DNA from: Cytophagales bacterium
GTDB lineage: Bacteria > Bacteroidota > Bacteroidia > Cytophagales > JAHDFW01
Assembly: GCA_020627945.1 (NCBI GenBank)
Contig: JAHDFW010000011.1
Span: forward strand, 1-40,863
Direction: 5' to 3'
Length of the DNA: 40,863 nt
Within the stretch, counting starts at the first letter, position 1. Each line of letters begins with the position of its first letter. The position numbers were made by a program, and so were the translations under genes. The notes below the pieces were generated by a model. It searched no databases. It worked only from the letters and a program-made list of their open reading frames with translations, and was not told the DNA's origin. Of the stretch, positions 10,601 to 19,599 are shown piece by piece.

Positions 10601-13600
10601 ATTGCATCCAGTTGTTTTATGTCAGACACTATTGTTCAAACGGTTAATGTTCAAGGACCTGGTGTTATTTCGGTGAACCCGACTGCGGTAAATGTAAACT
10701 TACTTTGTGGAGATTCAACTACTGCTCCAATTACTATTACCAACATTGGGACAGGAGACTTGGTAGTTGATGTGCCGGCCTTGGCTACCGTAACAGAGGA
10801 TCAAACGCAAAGCATTACTTTCTCAGGAGTTGACAATGTCTTTAGCTATGCTTTAAGTCCTTCACTTACCACTGTAAACCTAACCGTTACTATAAATGGT
10901 GATTATGATGCAACAACGGAATTTGCTGATCTAATTATTGAAGGTACATTTATCGAAACCATTGTTGATGGAGATGTAAGTAACGGAACCGATATTGTTA
11001 GTTCGTATACGTTCTCTGGAGTTCAATTAGCTACTTGGCTGGCAGATGGACAATTAGATGTTACGGTTGCCAACTCAGCAGCCGTAGACCCTGGAATAGG
11101 TGGTGGATTGGATCTTAATACAGTTGAGGTCGATTATCAAGCTAGTGGTTGGATAAGTGATCCATCGGTACAGAGTACAATATTACCTGGAGATTCTATC
11201 ACGATCTTATTGGACATTAATAGTTCTTCCATTAATGGAGGGGTGTTTAATGAATCAATTGTGATTAACTCGTCAGATACAGGTAATGCTCAGGTTATCG
11301 TTCCGGTAATTTTAACAGTCACTGGAACTCCAACATATGCTTACGGTGGCGGATGTATAGATTATGGAGTAGTATATCAGGGAGTTTCAGTTCTTGATTC
11401 AGCTCTTATTTATAATACAGGCTGTGACACTTTATTTCTAACTAGTATTACAACAGATAATGGTGATTTCACATCAACAGTAAGTTCAATGAGTGTAGCA
11501 CCATATGATAGCGCATATCTTTATGTTACTTTATTAGGAAATACACTAGGTGCAACTGCTGGTAACCTAAACCTTGTAACCAATGATGGAAATTATTCTA
11601 TTTGTTTAAATGCTACCATTCAAAGTCCTCCGATGATTGAGGTTACGCCAAATCCACTAAGTGTAATGCTAGATTGTGGAGATTCGACTACTAGTTCATT
11701 GGTCGTTAAAAACAATGGTGGATCGGATTTAATATTCTCGCCTTATGTAATGGGAGGAGATTTAGTGTCAGACACTATTCAACAATCAATAACTTTCACA
11801 GGACAAACTACAAACTTTGCGTTCTCAGTTCCTTCTTACTTACAAACATTAGATATAGAAGTAACGATTAATGGTGATTACGATGGTGGGACAGAGTCAG
11901 CTTCTTTAGTTATAGAAGGAACCTTGATTGAGACGATGCCAGATGGAAACCCATTTAATGGAACGGATATAGTTAACACATATACTTTTTCTGGAGCACA
12001 GCTTGCTAATTGGATAGCGGATGGAACATTGAACGTTGCGGTCCAAAACTCCGGAGATGTTAATCCAGGAATAGGTGGGCTTGATCTTAATACGGTTTCG
12101 CTTACTTATATGCAGAATGACTGGCTAATTATTTCTAATGCAACGGATACTATCCCTAGTGGAGATTCTATAATTGTCCCAATTGATATTAACGCTTCTA
12201 CTTTAGTTAATGGTGTTTACTTGGATTCAATAGCAGTGGTATCAAATGATCCTATTAATGGAATGGAGGTTGTTCAGGTTGATCTTACGGTCAATGGAAC
12301 GGCGACCTTAAGCGTTTCCGACAGTTGTTTGAATTTTGGAAACCATCTGGTAGGTACTTCGGTAAATGATACTTTAATTATCGATAACTTTGGATGTGAT
12401 ACTTTGTATGTAACTAGTATAATATCGAATGTTGCTGAGTTTGTACCGCAATTTGCAAGTGTAAATATTGCACCTTTTTCAAGTGTGGAACTTCCAGTGA
12501 CATTTAACGCGAATGCACTCGCTACTTACAATGGTCAATTAACGATTCTTTCAAGTGACATTGATACAACCATATGCTTAAGCGGTTCGGGATCCATTCC
12601 TCCTGCAATTAATGTTGTGCCTAATGCGATAAGTACAACTTTAAATTGTGGTGATATTCATGAAGATACTTTAGTAGTTTATAATACAGGTGGGGTAGAT
12701 CTAATAACTCAGTCTATCAATAATGTATTTGTTGATTCAATAGAAACTCAGAATGTACAGTATTTCGCCACAGATGCTTCGACAATATTTAATTTCAACA
12801 TACCTTCTAACGTTAATGAGGTAAGTGTTCAAGTGACCGTTAATGGTGATTTTGATGGAGGTACTGAATTTGCAGATGTGTACGTGGAAGGAACTTTCAT
12901 AGAAACGATTCTTGATGGCAATCCTACAAATGGTACTAACATTACCGCCAACTATGTATTTAATGGAGCGCAATTAGCGGCTTGGCTAGCTGATGGTGTT
13001 TTGAGTATAACTGTAGATAACTCACCAGCAGTTAATCCAAATATTGGCGGATTAGATCAAAAAACTGTTAGTGTTCAATATGCTACAGGATCTTGGTTAT
13101 TATTTACTGAATCTACAGATACAATTGTGGGAGGGGATTCATTATTGATTCCTATTACGATAGACCCATTTGGACTAACTCCAGGAGTTTATCAAGATTC
13201 CATTACCTTCTTAACTAATATAGATGGAGTAGATTCAGTTGTTCAAGTTCCAATAGACTTTACTTTAGTTGGTTCTGTCGCAATGGAACTTTCTGACTCT
13301 TGTTTAACCTTCCCAATAACTGTGGCAGGTGACTCTATTACGGATACCCTTACCATTTCAAATACGGGATGTGATACTTTGTATGTAACAAACATAAATT
13401 CAGATAATGCTGTTTTCTGGTCGGAATTAGGTAGTATAACTGTTCCTCCATTCTCAAATGTGATGGTCCCAATTGGATTCTCACCGAATACAACAGGAAT
13501 GCACAATGGTAACCTAATCATTAACTCAAACGATTACGATACTACGGTTTGTTTGAGTGGAGAAGGTGCACCGGCACCGGTAATAGTTGTAGTGCCAGAT

Positions 13601-16600
13601 ACTATTGATGTAGTTCTGGATTGTAATGACTCAACTCAGGTACCAGTTCAAGTTTACAATACTGGAGGTGTGGATCTGATTTACACACCTACCGATCTTA
13701 CATTTTATGATTCGACTGCAACGAATTTCTTCTTTGTAACCGATGCTACTACGGCTTTCTCATTTGATGGTATTGATCCTAACCTTACCGAAATAGAGAT
13801 GACCGTTACTATAAATGGTGACTATGATGGAGGAACCGAGACCGCTGATATAATCATCGAAGGAACATTTATTCAGACGATTACAACTTCACCTACAAAT
13901 GGAATTGATATTGTAGTAAATCTTACATTGAGTGGTGCTCAATTAGCAGGTTGGATCGCTGATGGAACATTAGATGTTCTAATTGACAATAGCCCAGCTG
14001 TAAACCCTAATATTGGAGCAGGTCAAGATTTCCACACTGTTCAGTTGACTACTGGAGGGGACAATTCTTGGTATGATTACTCAATGGTTACAAATACCAT
14101 TGCTCCAGGTGATTCAGCTTTATTATTAGTTGATCTTAATTCCACAGGTCTAATTGCTGGAAACTATACAACCACCATTGGGTTTGTAAGTAACGATCCA
14201 GTTAATAGTGTGTTGGAGGTACCTGTTAATATGGTAGTAAATGGATTACCAACTATGGACTTCTCAGCTCCTTGTATTCTGTATGCGGATACATATTTGG
14301 GGTTAATGATCACAGATTCTGTTGGGATAATTAACAACGGATGCGATACCTTATTTATCAATAATATCACGTCAAACAATGGTGATTTTGTACCTCAAAC
14401 AACGGTTGTTACACTTGCTCCAGGTGAGTCAACGAACGTGTTAGTGGACTTTACTCCAAGTTCTGTTGGTACGATTACTGGTGATCTTACGTTTAGTTCT
14501 AATATTGGGAATCAGAACGTATGTTTATCTGGAACGTCATTATTACCACCTGAGATAGATTTGACACCAACTCCACTTAACGTAAATGTGACATGTGGAA
14601 GTACAGTTCAAGTTCCGGTTACGGTTAAAAATGTTGGAGGTGGAGAATTAATATTCAATGCGATAAGTGAAGATACGGTTTCGATTATCGATACCAACTT
14701 ATTCTTCATAACAGACGCAACCACAGCATTTAGTTTCACTGGATTAGATCCAAACCTACCTTCAATGGATCTTACCATAACAATTAATGGTGATTTTGAT
14801 GGAGGTACTGAATCGGCTGACTTATATATAGAAGGAGCATACTTTGCACCTCTTCCAGATGGTGGGGTTACCAATGGTATAGATATCGTTAATACATTTA
14901 ACCTTTCTGGAGCGCAACTTACAACATGGTTAGCTGATGGTACACTTGATCTTGAGGTGAATAACACCGCAGCAGTAAATCCTAATATTGGAGCAGGTTT
15001 AGATTATCATATTGCAGAGATTTCTTATGCGAACAGTACTTGGATGTCTCATAGTACAGCTCAAGATACTGTAGTTGCTGGAGATTCTACTCAACTGTTA
15101 GTTACGATTGATGCTTCAAGTTTGATAGCTGGTGTTCATAATGGAAACATTGAATTCCTTTCCAATGACTTGACTGATCCATCTATGATCTTACCTGTTA
15201 ACGTTACGGTTACTGGAGGTCCTGAAATAGATGTGTCAGATTCTTGTATTGTGTTCCCAGACGTTTATATTGGATCATCCCTTAATGATACCTTAACTAT
15301 TCTTAATAATGGTTGTGACACACTGTATGTGACAAATATTGTATCAAATGAGATTCAAATTCAGCCTCAGTTTACAACAGCAACAATAGCTCCTTTCTCT
15401 CAAGTACAATTACCACTTACATTGAATGGACTAATAGTGGGAGCAATCAACGGTAACTTAAGCATCAGTTCTAACGACGTAAATATGGATGTCTGTCTAC
15501 AGGGTAATGTAGTGTTGCCACCAGTGATAGAAGTTACACCAGATACGTTACATGCTATTTTGAATTGTAACGATTCAAGTGAAGTGGATTTAGTAATTAA
15601 GAATATTGGAGGAGCCGATTTGATAACTTCAACTGCGTTAACTACGCCATTCAATTCAATAATTGATACGGTTGAGTTTACGTTAACAAGTCAAAACGTA
15701 TTGTTCGCATTCAATATTGATCCATCAACGGATACGGTTAATCTTACTGTTACAGTTAATGGTGATTACGATGGAACAACGGAGTTCGCTTCAGTATTTA
15801 TTGAAGGAACGGACATGGGTGATATAGGAGTTGGGACTCAACCATACAATTCGGATTTATCGCAATCTTATGTGCTTTTTGGTCCTCAGTTGGCAACATG
15901 GTTAGCTGATGGTGTGCTAAACGTAACTGTTGATAATTCTGCTGCGGTAAATGCGATTGGTAATGATCTGAACATTGTTGAAATTGGTTACCCAGAAGCA
16001 AACTGGTTAACTCAATATTCGGTTGTTTCACAAACCGTTCCGGCTGGAGACAGTTTGGCGGTACCAGTTATGATGAATTCAACAGGTCTTCCTGCAGGAA
16101 TATATAATGCAACAATAGCAGTATCTAGTAATGACCCTGCAAACGGTATCATATCTGTACCTGTAGTAATGGAAATCGTTGATGCGCCGCAGTTGGGTGT
16201 TCCAACAGCATGTGTTGATTTTGGTACAGTGAATTATTCTGGAACTGGAAATGGTTTTGCAACAATTACCAATGATGGTTGTGGCGATTTAACAGTTGCT
16301 AATTTATCCGTTGATAATGCTGAAGTAACAGTAGTTACTCCAACACCTTTTGTGATTCCTGTTGGAGGTAACGCAGTTGTTCAGTTAGCTTATACGCCAA
16401 TAACAAATGGCACACTAACAGGTAACTTGTTAGTTACTTCTAATGGAGGCGATAGTACTATTTGTATTACAGGAGTAGGTGCAGGAGTACCTTCCATTGC
16501 TTCGAACGGAGATACAATCTTTATGTCATTGGATAGTTGTTCATCTACCACGATCTCAGATCTTATTTTATACAATGAAGGTCAAGCCAACCTGATCTAT

Positions 16601-19405
16601 AATTTAGGAGCACCACCAGTTGCATGGTTAGCATATACTGCATCGTCTGGAACAATTGTGGCAGGAGATTCAGTGGTTACCACAATGACTGCTGACGGTT
16701 CAGGGTTGGCAGATGGTATTTATTATGCAAATATATTAGTTACGACTAACGACCCAGCAAACGCAACTTTGGCTGTTGTTGTGAGTTTTGAAGTTGGTAA
16801 TAAACCACTTGTTGCTGTTTCAAATACATGTGTTGATTTCGGAAATACCTATGTAGGTTATTCAGACACCTTATATTATCCAGTACATAACTACGGTTGT
16901 GACATTCTTACAGTAACCAATGTAACTTCTGATAACGGGGATTATACTCCGTTGCAAACTACTGCTACGATTTTAGTTGGAGATACAGCATGGTTACCAG
17001 TGGTATTTGATCCTTCTGTTGCAGGACCGATTAACGGAACCCTAACCGTATTTAATAATGATAAGGATACTACCGTGTGTCTTACAGGAGTAGGAGTGCT
17101 TGCACCTGAAATTCAGTTTAATTACGATACAATTGTAAATGTTAATTGTTCAGACATAGTTCAAAATACTCTTAACATAGGTAATATTGGGCTAGCAGGT
17201 CTTAATTATACAATTACGGAAGGTATGTCGTGGTTATCGATATCACCTACATCTGGTACAGTTGCACCTTCTGGATCAACAGATGTGACATTAACTTTTG
17301 ATGGAACTGGACTTATTCCTGGTAGTTACAGTGGATGGTTTACGATAACTTCAGACGATCCTTCAGATCCAGTACTAAATTTACCACTGGTTTTAGTATA
17401 TACTGAAACCAGTGATGCGAGTGTGTCTGATAGTTGCATTGATCTAGGAATAGTTGCCTTTGGTAATACTGCATCTGGTTCTACAATGTTATATAACACA
17501 GGGTGTACTGTACTTGATGTAACCAATATTACATCGGACAACCCTAATATTAATGTGACCACTAGTACTAACTTCTCACTTATGCCAGGAGATAGTTCAT
17601 TGGTAACGGTAAGTTATATGCCTGATTCCAATGGAATTCTTAATGGAAACATTCTAATCGAGAATAATGGAATGGACCAATTGGTTTGTGTAACGGCGGT
17701 TGGTACTGGAGTACCTGGTGTTACATTGTCTAACGATACTGTGGTAGCAGGAGTTGACAGTTGTAATAATATTACAACTTCTTCACTTACTTTATCGAAT
17801 ACAGGTGAGGGTACAATGACTTATACGCCATTAGCTTCGAATTATTCATGGTTAAGTTTTGCAACTGCTTCGGGTAATGTTACCGCTGGTAATAATGCTG
17901 TGCTACCATTGAATTTTGATGCGACCGGATTAACTCAAGGAACGTACTACGGTGAAATAAACTTGCTAACAAACGATCCGTTGAATGACACAATCACCGC
18001 AACAGTTCAATTTAATGTTGATAGAATTGCTGAGGTTATCGTACAAACTGAATGTGTCGTGTTTGATACGGTTCCACTTGGAAATACAGGTAATTCACAA
18101 ATGTGGATTTCGAACGCTGGTTGTGATACTCTGTTTGTAAATAACATTACTTCGTCGGATGTAACAGTTAGTGCAACTCAAACTAACTTCTTTATTCTAC
18201 CGGGTGATACAGCGTTTGTGCCTGTGACGTTCACGCCATCTGTAACAGGTGCTGTGAATGGTCAGTTCACCATAAACAATAGTGATATGACCACTACAAT
18301 TTGTTTTGAGGGATATGCAATTCTTGGTGCTCAATTTGGAGCTAACACTGATACTCTGAATTTTGCTGTTGATAACTGTGTCAATGAATTGGATTCTGAT
18401 ACTATTGTTATGAGTAATTCAGGAGCTGTTGATTTGACTTATTCGGTGGATCAAACAGCGTTATCCTCTTGGGTTACTGTATCTCCACTTATGGGAACAA
18501 TAGGAGGCTCTATGAGTGAAAATTTAGTAGTTGATGTAGATGGTACTGGACTACCTACGGGTCTTTATATAGATACTATTATGATATTAACTAATGATAT
18601 CAGCCAACCAATGGTGAGTATCCCAGTTTATTTTGATGTGGTGAATGAGGTTTGCGGCGACTTTGATTATGTGACTCAATTCTGCAATGGAACAGTAACA
18701 TTTACTGATCTTTCAGGTAATAGTCCAGATAGCTGGAATTGGGACTTTGGAGATGGTAATACATCAACTCAACAAAATCCAGTACATACGTACTTGACTT
18801 CAGGAACGTTCAATGTAACTCTGATAGCGTGTAACGGTTCTGCTTGTGATACAATAATTAAATCAGTTACTGTATCGTTCGTAGATGCAGCTTTCACAAT
18901 GAGTGCAGATACGGTTAATATTGGAGAAGATTTAGTATTGTTGGATGCTTCAACAGGAGCTACATCTTGGTTCTGGGATTTTGGAAATGGATCTACAACC
19001 AATGTTAGAAATGCAATTACATCGTATGGTGCTAGTGGAGATTATAAAATATTCCTAGAAGTAAGCAATGGTTCATGCAACGATTTTGCAGATGGTGTAG
19101 TTTATGTACGTCCTAAGCAAACGGGTATTTTAGATGATCGATTGGTTGACTTAAGTATAGCGCCAAACCCATATCGAGGTAAAACTAAAATTCAATTAAC
19201 GTTAGCAAACATGGCTCATGTTAAGATGAAAGTTTATAACACATTAGGTGAAGAGGTTGCAACACTTTGCGACGAGAAATTGCCGTCGAACACACATCAA
19301 TTTGAGTTCTCCGCTATGGAAATAGGAGCGGCTCAAGGAATGTATTATCTACAAGTGGATATAGATGGTAAAGTAAGCAACTACAAACTGATAGAAAAGC
19401 GTTAA
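4697..19405 (+). CDS. Giant multidomain T9SS-secreted surface protein (about 4,902 aa)
   Basis: I place the start at the ATG 4697, which gives a clean signal peptide (residues 1-28, ending FQTYAQ). The listed TTG start would add 18 residues and overlap the promoter. Domains in order: choice-of-anchor L (about 30-252; FASEEYNEWVGSPYNDAFAFF), Calx-beta-like (about 255-365), one SprB-like repeat (about 372-448), a proprotein-convertase P domain (about 449-635), 15 SprB repeats (about 648-1790), CUB (about 1792-1906), PKD (about 1910-1985; WEWDFGDGNTS), ten composite ASH/BACON-like units (about 1988-4651), two PKD domains (about 4653-4803), and a T9SS type A sorting domain (about 4812-4902; SIAPNPYRGKT, VYNTLGEEV, GMYYLQV). 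Expected route: Sec, then T9SS, then surface anchoring or release. An adhesin or gliding-associated role is inferred from SprB-type repeats. No porP/sprF-like partner is adjacent. The reading frame is unbroken, and a strong terminator follows. Confidence 0.9.
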   Translation: MKYNRANSLLKLGVAICCSLFSFQTYAQLTVQSGFTAQQLAENLAGENITITNATITGVTNQHGQFSWSGNGFDLNSGIMLSTGDIVDAIGPNTGTGTSTGFGQPGEPLLDSLSGQTTFDAVVLEFDFEVQSDYIEFQYIFASEEYNEWVGSPYNDAFAFFISGPGIVGEENLAVVPSTSDAITINNINNDSYWQYYVDNASGGTNIEFDGYTIEMTAAKGNLIPCNTYHLKLMIADGSDDILDAAVFLKENSLLQRVLSASLNTPTVDGTALEGCIKASFTFNLDSAASEDILVPIEVSGNATNGVDYAFIDSLFIIPAGQTSASIIVDALADGLPEGQEEVVIAYQPQPCAPWDTVILLIDDAQPIEYQTNGFDLGCAGDTSGQVTLNVTGGTFPYSITLTDTTTLESVTYLDTVINDLNAGTYYVDIQDVFGCAGEDIVSGAIYDAGPTFIPDGKGQFYETTLPISGFNGATLQSADQLLNVCAVLEHSFMGELEISLIAPGGQTVILKEQPGGATTNLGEPVAKGPVDAVNPDTSAGVGYEYCWSANATFGLITDPAFNDTYTYTTTAGDVQSDKYMPAGSYTPYETFDNLVGTPLDGDWTIKVQDKIPNDNGWIFRWSISLNADQPDSIITINEPVLPSVDVVTTLPDCGVSNGAINITMVGGNPPFTYSWSNGANSEDLTNVPAGDYILSYTDGTGCTYDTTILLINNGTLASSFVTTDETCVGANDGEIDLTINGGTLPYNISWSNGSNLEDITSLAPGDYVANITDGAGCVGLVNATVNPATNIVIVGNVTDETCGNENGIIDLTVAGGVGNYSYSWSNAETTSRVEFLQAGSYTVTVQDSNNCSSNAMFDVVNLVGNCIPTCDIAIGSETLTNEICGNGSGSIVLTVTGGTQPYEYLWDDGFTQKDRSNLAAGTYSLTITDANDCLFEAVYVINNETGTLGLSSIISDEVCGDGTGAVDVTVTGGALPYLYSWNTGDNTEDLINLNAGDYSISVTDANNCVVNGDYTVANITGSLTQTYESVFDEVCGDSSGSIDITMTGGLGALTYSWSNGEVTEDLRDITSGDYFCVITDGSGCSYTTPTYTVNNQSNDMLIFDIDIFDETCSNGLGRLNVDVINGTLPYSYLWSNADTNQVADTLSEGTYSCIITDSNGCSVETGDLIVLNTSGTLNLDNMVVTDEICGNGTGSVDLTISGEAVPYTFLWSNGASTEDLTNLTAGTYTATVTDTNGCQLNINAVVGNNQGTLALLNQVITDEVCGDSNGAVNLTISGGTLPYLFNWDNGANTEDLMNLKAGTFNAIITDAFGCEITTQAVVNNQTGDLSLDNTVITNEVCGNTSGAIDITISGGTLPYTFAWSNGANSEDLTGLVAGTYSCVITDGLGCTINVGPITINNSSPGFTITLDSTVEEICGNGAGAIYVTTAGGTLPYTFAWSSGSNSEDLINVGAGNYTLTVTDGNGCSTQANFDVINNAGTFNLVSSIITNEICGDGSGAIDITTVGGNTPISYNWTGATGNSEDQTGLSAGIYSVEITDQNGCVLNSGNLNVINDPGTLSLDNVQTINEQCADGTGSVNLTVSGGTAPIDFAWSNSDVTEDITGLSAGIYTCVISDQNGCTVNANAVVQNDPGTLVIVDEVITSETCDQMNGGVDLTVAGGIAPYTFAWSNGGNGEDLINVSGGNYNLLITDNIGCQLTYNTTVPTAPNDLAIVGATVIDETCGNVGGAVYLNVNGSQTPIMYNWSDGGAVEDNIGLSAGQYFVDITDNAGCAISDTFVLDNDTSNCNFVMCGYTGSSFASDTIQDSGADGIYGPNENCGFLINPFCADSITLTFLEMDIDAFGDFLAVYDGTSNADPLIGFYNGTFIPGPAVATSGSMYLEFNSDGGVEGQGFTAVWNTTFINDIVTANFTADNFNPAFNAPVAFTDLSTGNPTEWEWDFGDGNTSIIQNPVYNFTGTGSYNVTLIASSCFMSDTIVQTVNVQGPGVISVNPTAVNVNLLCGDSTTAPITITNIGTGDLVVDVPALATVTEDQTQSITFSGVDNVFSYALSPSLTTVNLTVTINGDYDATTEFADLIIEGTFIETIVDGDVSNGTDIVSSYTFSGVQLATWLADGQLDVTVANSAAVDPGIGGGLDLNTVEVDYQASGWISDPSVQSTILPGDSITILLDINSSSINGGVFNESIVINSSDTGNAQVIVPVILTVTGTPTYAYGGGCIDYGVVYQGVSVLDSALIYNTGCDTLFLTSITTDNGDFTSTVSSMSVAPYDSAYLYVTLLGNTLGATAGNLNLVTNDGNYSICLNATIQSPPMIEVTPNPLSVMLDCGDSTTSSLVVKNNGGSDLIFSPYVMGGDLVSDTIQQSITFTGQTTNFAFSVPSYLQTLDIEVTINGDYDGGTESASLVIEGTLIETMPDGNPFNGTDIVNTYTFSGAQLANWIADGTLNVAVQNSGDVNPGIGGLDLNTVSLTYMQNDWLIISNATDTIPSGDSIIVPIDINASTLVNGVYLDSIAVVSNDPINGMEVVQVDLTVNGTATLSVSDSCLNFGNHLVGTSVNDTLIIDNFGCDTLYVTSIISNVAEFVPQFASVNIAPFSSVELPVTFNANALATYNGQLTILSSDIDTTICLSGSGSIPPAINVVPNAISTTLNCGDIHEDTLVVYNTGGVDLITQSINNVFVDSIETQNVQYFATDASTIFNFNIPSNVNEVSVQVTVNGDFDGGTEFADVYVEGTFIETILDGNPTNGTNITANYVFNGAQLAAWLADGVLSITVDNSPAVNPNIGGLDQKTVSVQYATGSWLLFTESTDTIVGGDSLLIPITIDPFGLTPGVYQDSITFLTNIDGVDSVVQVPIDFTLVGSVAMELSDSCLTFPITVAGDSITDTLTISNTGCDTLYVTNINSDNAVFWSELGSITVPPFSNVMVPIGFSPNTTGMHNGNLIINSNDYDTTVCLSGEGAPAPVIVVVPDTIDVVLDCNDSTQVPVQVYNTGGVDLIYTPTDLTFYDSTATNFFFVTDATTAFSFDGIDPNLTEIEMTVTINGDYDGGTETADIIIEGTFIQTITTSPTNGIDIVVNLTLSGAQLAGWIADGTLDVLIDNSPAVNPNIGAGQDFHTVQLTTGGDNSWYDYSMVTNTIAPGDSALLLVDLNSTGLIAGNYTTTIGFVSNDPVNSVLEVPVNMVVNGLPTMDFSAPCILYADTYLGLMITDSVGIINNGCDTLFINNITSNNGDFVPQTTVVTLAPGESTNVLVDFTPSSVGTITGDLTFSSNIGNQNVCLSGTSLLPPEIDLTPTPLNVNVTCGSTVQVPVTVKNVGGGELIFNAISEDTVSIIDTNLFFITDATTAFSFTGLDPNLPSMDLTITINGDFDGGTESADLYIEGAYFAPLPDGGVTNGIDIVNTFNLSGAQLTTWLADGTLDLEVNNTAAVNPNIGAGLDYHIAEISYANSTWMSHSTAQDTVVAGDSTQLLVTIDASSLIAGVHNGNIEFLSNDLTDPSMILPVNVTVTGGPEIDVSDSCIVFPDVYIGSSLNDTLTILNNGCDTLYVTNIVSNEIQIQPQFTTATIAPFSQVQLPLTLNGLIVGAINGNLSISSNDVNMDVCLQGNVVLPPVIEVTPDTLHAILNCNDSSEVDLVIKNIGGADLITSTALTTPFNSIIDTVEFTLTSQNVLFAFNIDPSTDTVNLTVTVNGDYDGTTEFASVFIEGTDMGDIGVGTQPYNSDLSQSYVLFGPQLATWLADGVLNVTVDNSAAVNAIGNDLNIVEIGYPEANWLTQYSVVSQTVPAGDSLAVPVMMNSTGLPAGIYNATIAVSSNDPANGIISVPVVMEIVDAPQLGVPTACVDFGTVNYSGTGNGFATITNDGCGDLTVANLSVDNAEVTVVTPTPFVIPVGGNAVVQLAYTPITNGTLTGNLLVTSNGGDSTICITGVGAGVPSIASNGDTIFMSLDSCSSTTISDLILYNEGQANLIYNLGAPPVAWLAYTASSGTIVAGDSVVTTMTADGSGLADGIYYANILVTTNDPANATLAVVVSFEVGNKPLVAVSNTCVDFGNTYVGYSDTLYYPVHNYGCDILTVTNVTSDNGDYTPLQTTATILVGDTAWLPVVFDPSVAGPINGTLTVFNNDKDTTVCLTGVGVLAPEIQFNYDTIVNVNCSDIVQNTLNIGNIGLAGLNYTITEGMSWLSISPTSGTVAPSGSTDVTLTFDGTGLIPGSYSGWFTITSDDPSDPVLNLPLVLVYTETSDASVSDSCIDLGIVAFGNTASGSTMLYNTGCTVLDVTNITSDNPNINVTTSTNFSLMPGDSSLVTVSYMPDSNGILNGNILIENNGMDQLVCVTAVGTGVPGVTLSNDTVVAGVDSCNNITTSSLTLSNTGEGTMTYTPLASNYSWLSFATASGNVTAGNNAVLPLNFDATGLTQGTYYGEINLLTNDPLNDTITATVQFNVDRIAEVIVQTECVVFDTVPLGNTGNSQMWISNAGCDTLFVNNITSSDVTVSATQTNFFILPGDTAFVPVTFTPSVTGAVNGQFTINNSDMTTTICFEGYAILGAQFGANTDTLNFAVDNCVNELDSDTIVMSNSGAVDLTYSVDQTALSSWVTVSPLMGTIGGSMSENLVVDVDGTGLPTGLYIDTIMILTNDISQPMVSIPVYFDVVNEVCGDFDYVTQFCNGTVTFTDLSGNSPDSWNWDFGDGNTSTQQNPVHTYLTSGTFNVTLIACNGSACDTIIKSVTVSFVDAAFTMSADTVNIGEDLVLLDASTGATSWFWDFGNGSTTNVRNAITSYGASGDYKIFLEVSNGSCNDFADGVVYVRPKQTGILDDRLVDLSIAPNPYRGKTKIQLTLANMAHVKMKVYNTLGEEVATLCDEKLPSNTHQFEFSAMEIGAAQGMYYLQVDIDGKVSNYKLIEKR
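6640..10065 (+). repeat. Array of 15 SprB-type repeats (about 228 bp each) in the giant gene
   Basis: Protein-level tandem repeat of about 76 residues with the core (D/N)E-x-CG, then SGGTLPYxFxWSNGANSEDLxNLxAGxY, then ITDxNGC. A sixteenth, more divergent copy lies earlier, around 5810-6040, between the Calx-beta-like and P domains. Nearly every copy keeps one Cys near its start (DETCG/NEVCG) and one near its end (NGC/GGC). The copies are diverged at the DNA level, so this is an old array rather than a recent expansion. Confidence 0.88.
10664..18650 (+). repeat. Ten composite ASH/BACON-like units with two period lengths
   Basis: Unit starts, marked by the block VIxVxPxxxxVxLxCGDST, fall at about 10664, 11633, 12605, 13580, 14552, 15524, 16493, 17108, 17717 and 18332. 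Intervals are 969, 972, 975, 972, 972, 969 bp and then 615, 609, 615 bp. Units 1-6 carry an extra module of about 120 residues (VTINGDYDGGTE, IEGTFIET, SGAQLAxWLADGTLDV, NPxIGGLD) that units 7-10 lack. Each unit then has a BACON-like stretch (GDSxxxxxxxxxxGLxxGxY, SNDP) and, except in the last unit, an ASH/choice-of-anchor D block (SDSCLxFG, GCDTLYVTNI, TVCLSG). Confidence 0.88.
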
Positions 19406-19427
19406 TCAATTAATAAGCGCAAAGTTT

Positions 19428-19464
19428 AAAACGGAACAGGTTCTTAAATCTGTTCCGTTTTTTT
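19428..19464 (+). terminator. Rho-independent terminator after the giant gene
   Basis: 12-bp perfect stem AAAACGGAACAG (19428-19439) with CTGTTCCGTTTT (19450-19461), a 10-nt loop and a T-rich tail, 22 bp after the stop. Confidence 0.92.
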
Positions 19465-19599
19465 TATTCTTCATAGTTAACGTGAATTCTTATCCCGAAC
19501 GGACGTTAGTTAAAGGATATGAACCAAAATAGACCTACGACTAAACCAACAGATTAGTAGAGTCTAATGCGTCTAGATAGATAAGGGTTTTGAAGGGGG

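Noticed and set aside
6640-18650. Possible CRISPR-like or DNA-level tandem repeats
   Set aside because: The periodicity is at the protein level, with diverged nucleotides and no constant short repeats with unique spacers.
5380-19002. Many minus-strand ORFs of 60-119 codons inside the giant gene
   Set aside because: They recur because the repeats lack stops in the antisense frame; they have no start context or recognisable protein features and are fully covered by a convincing gene.
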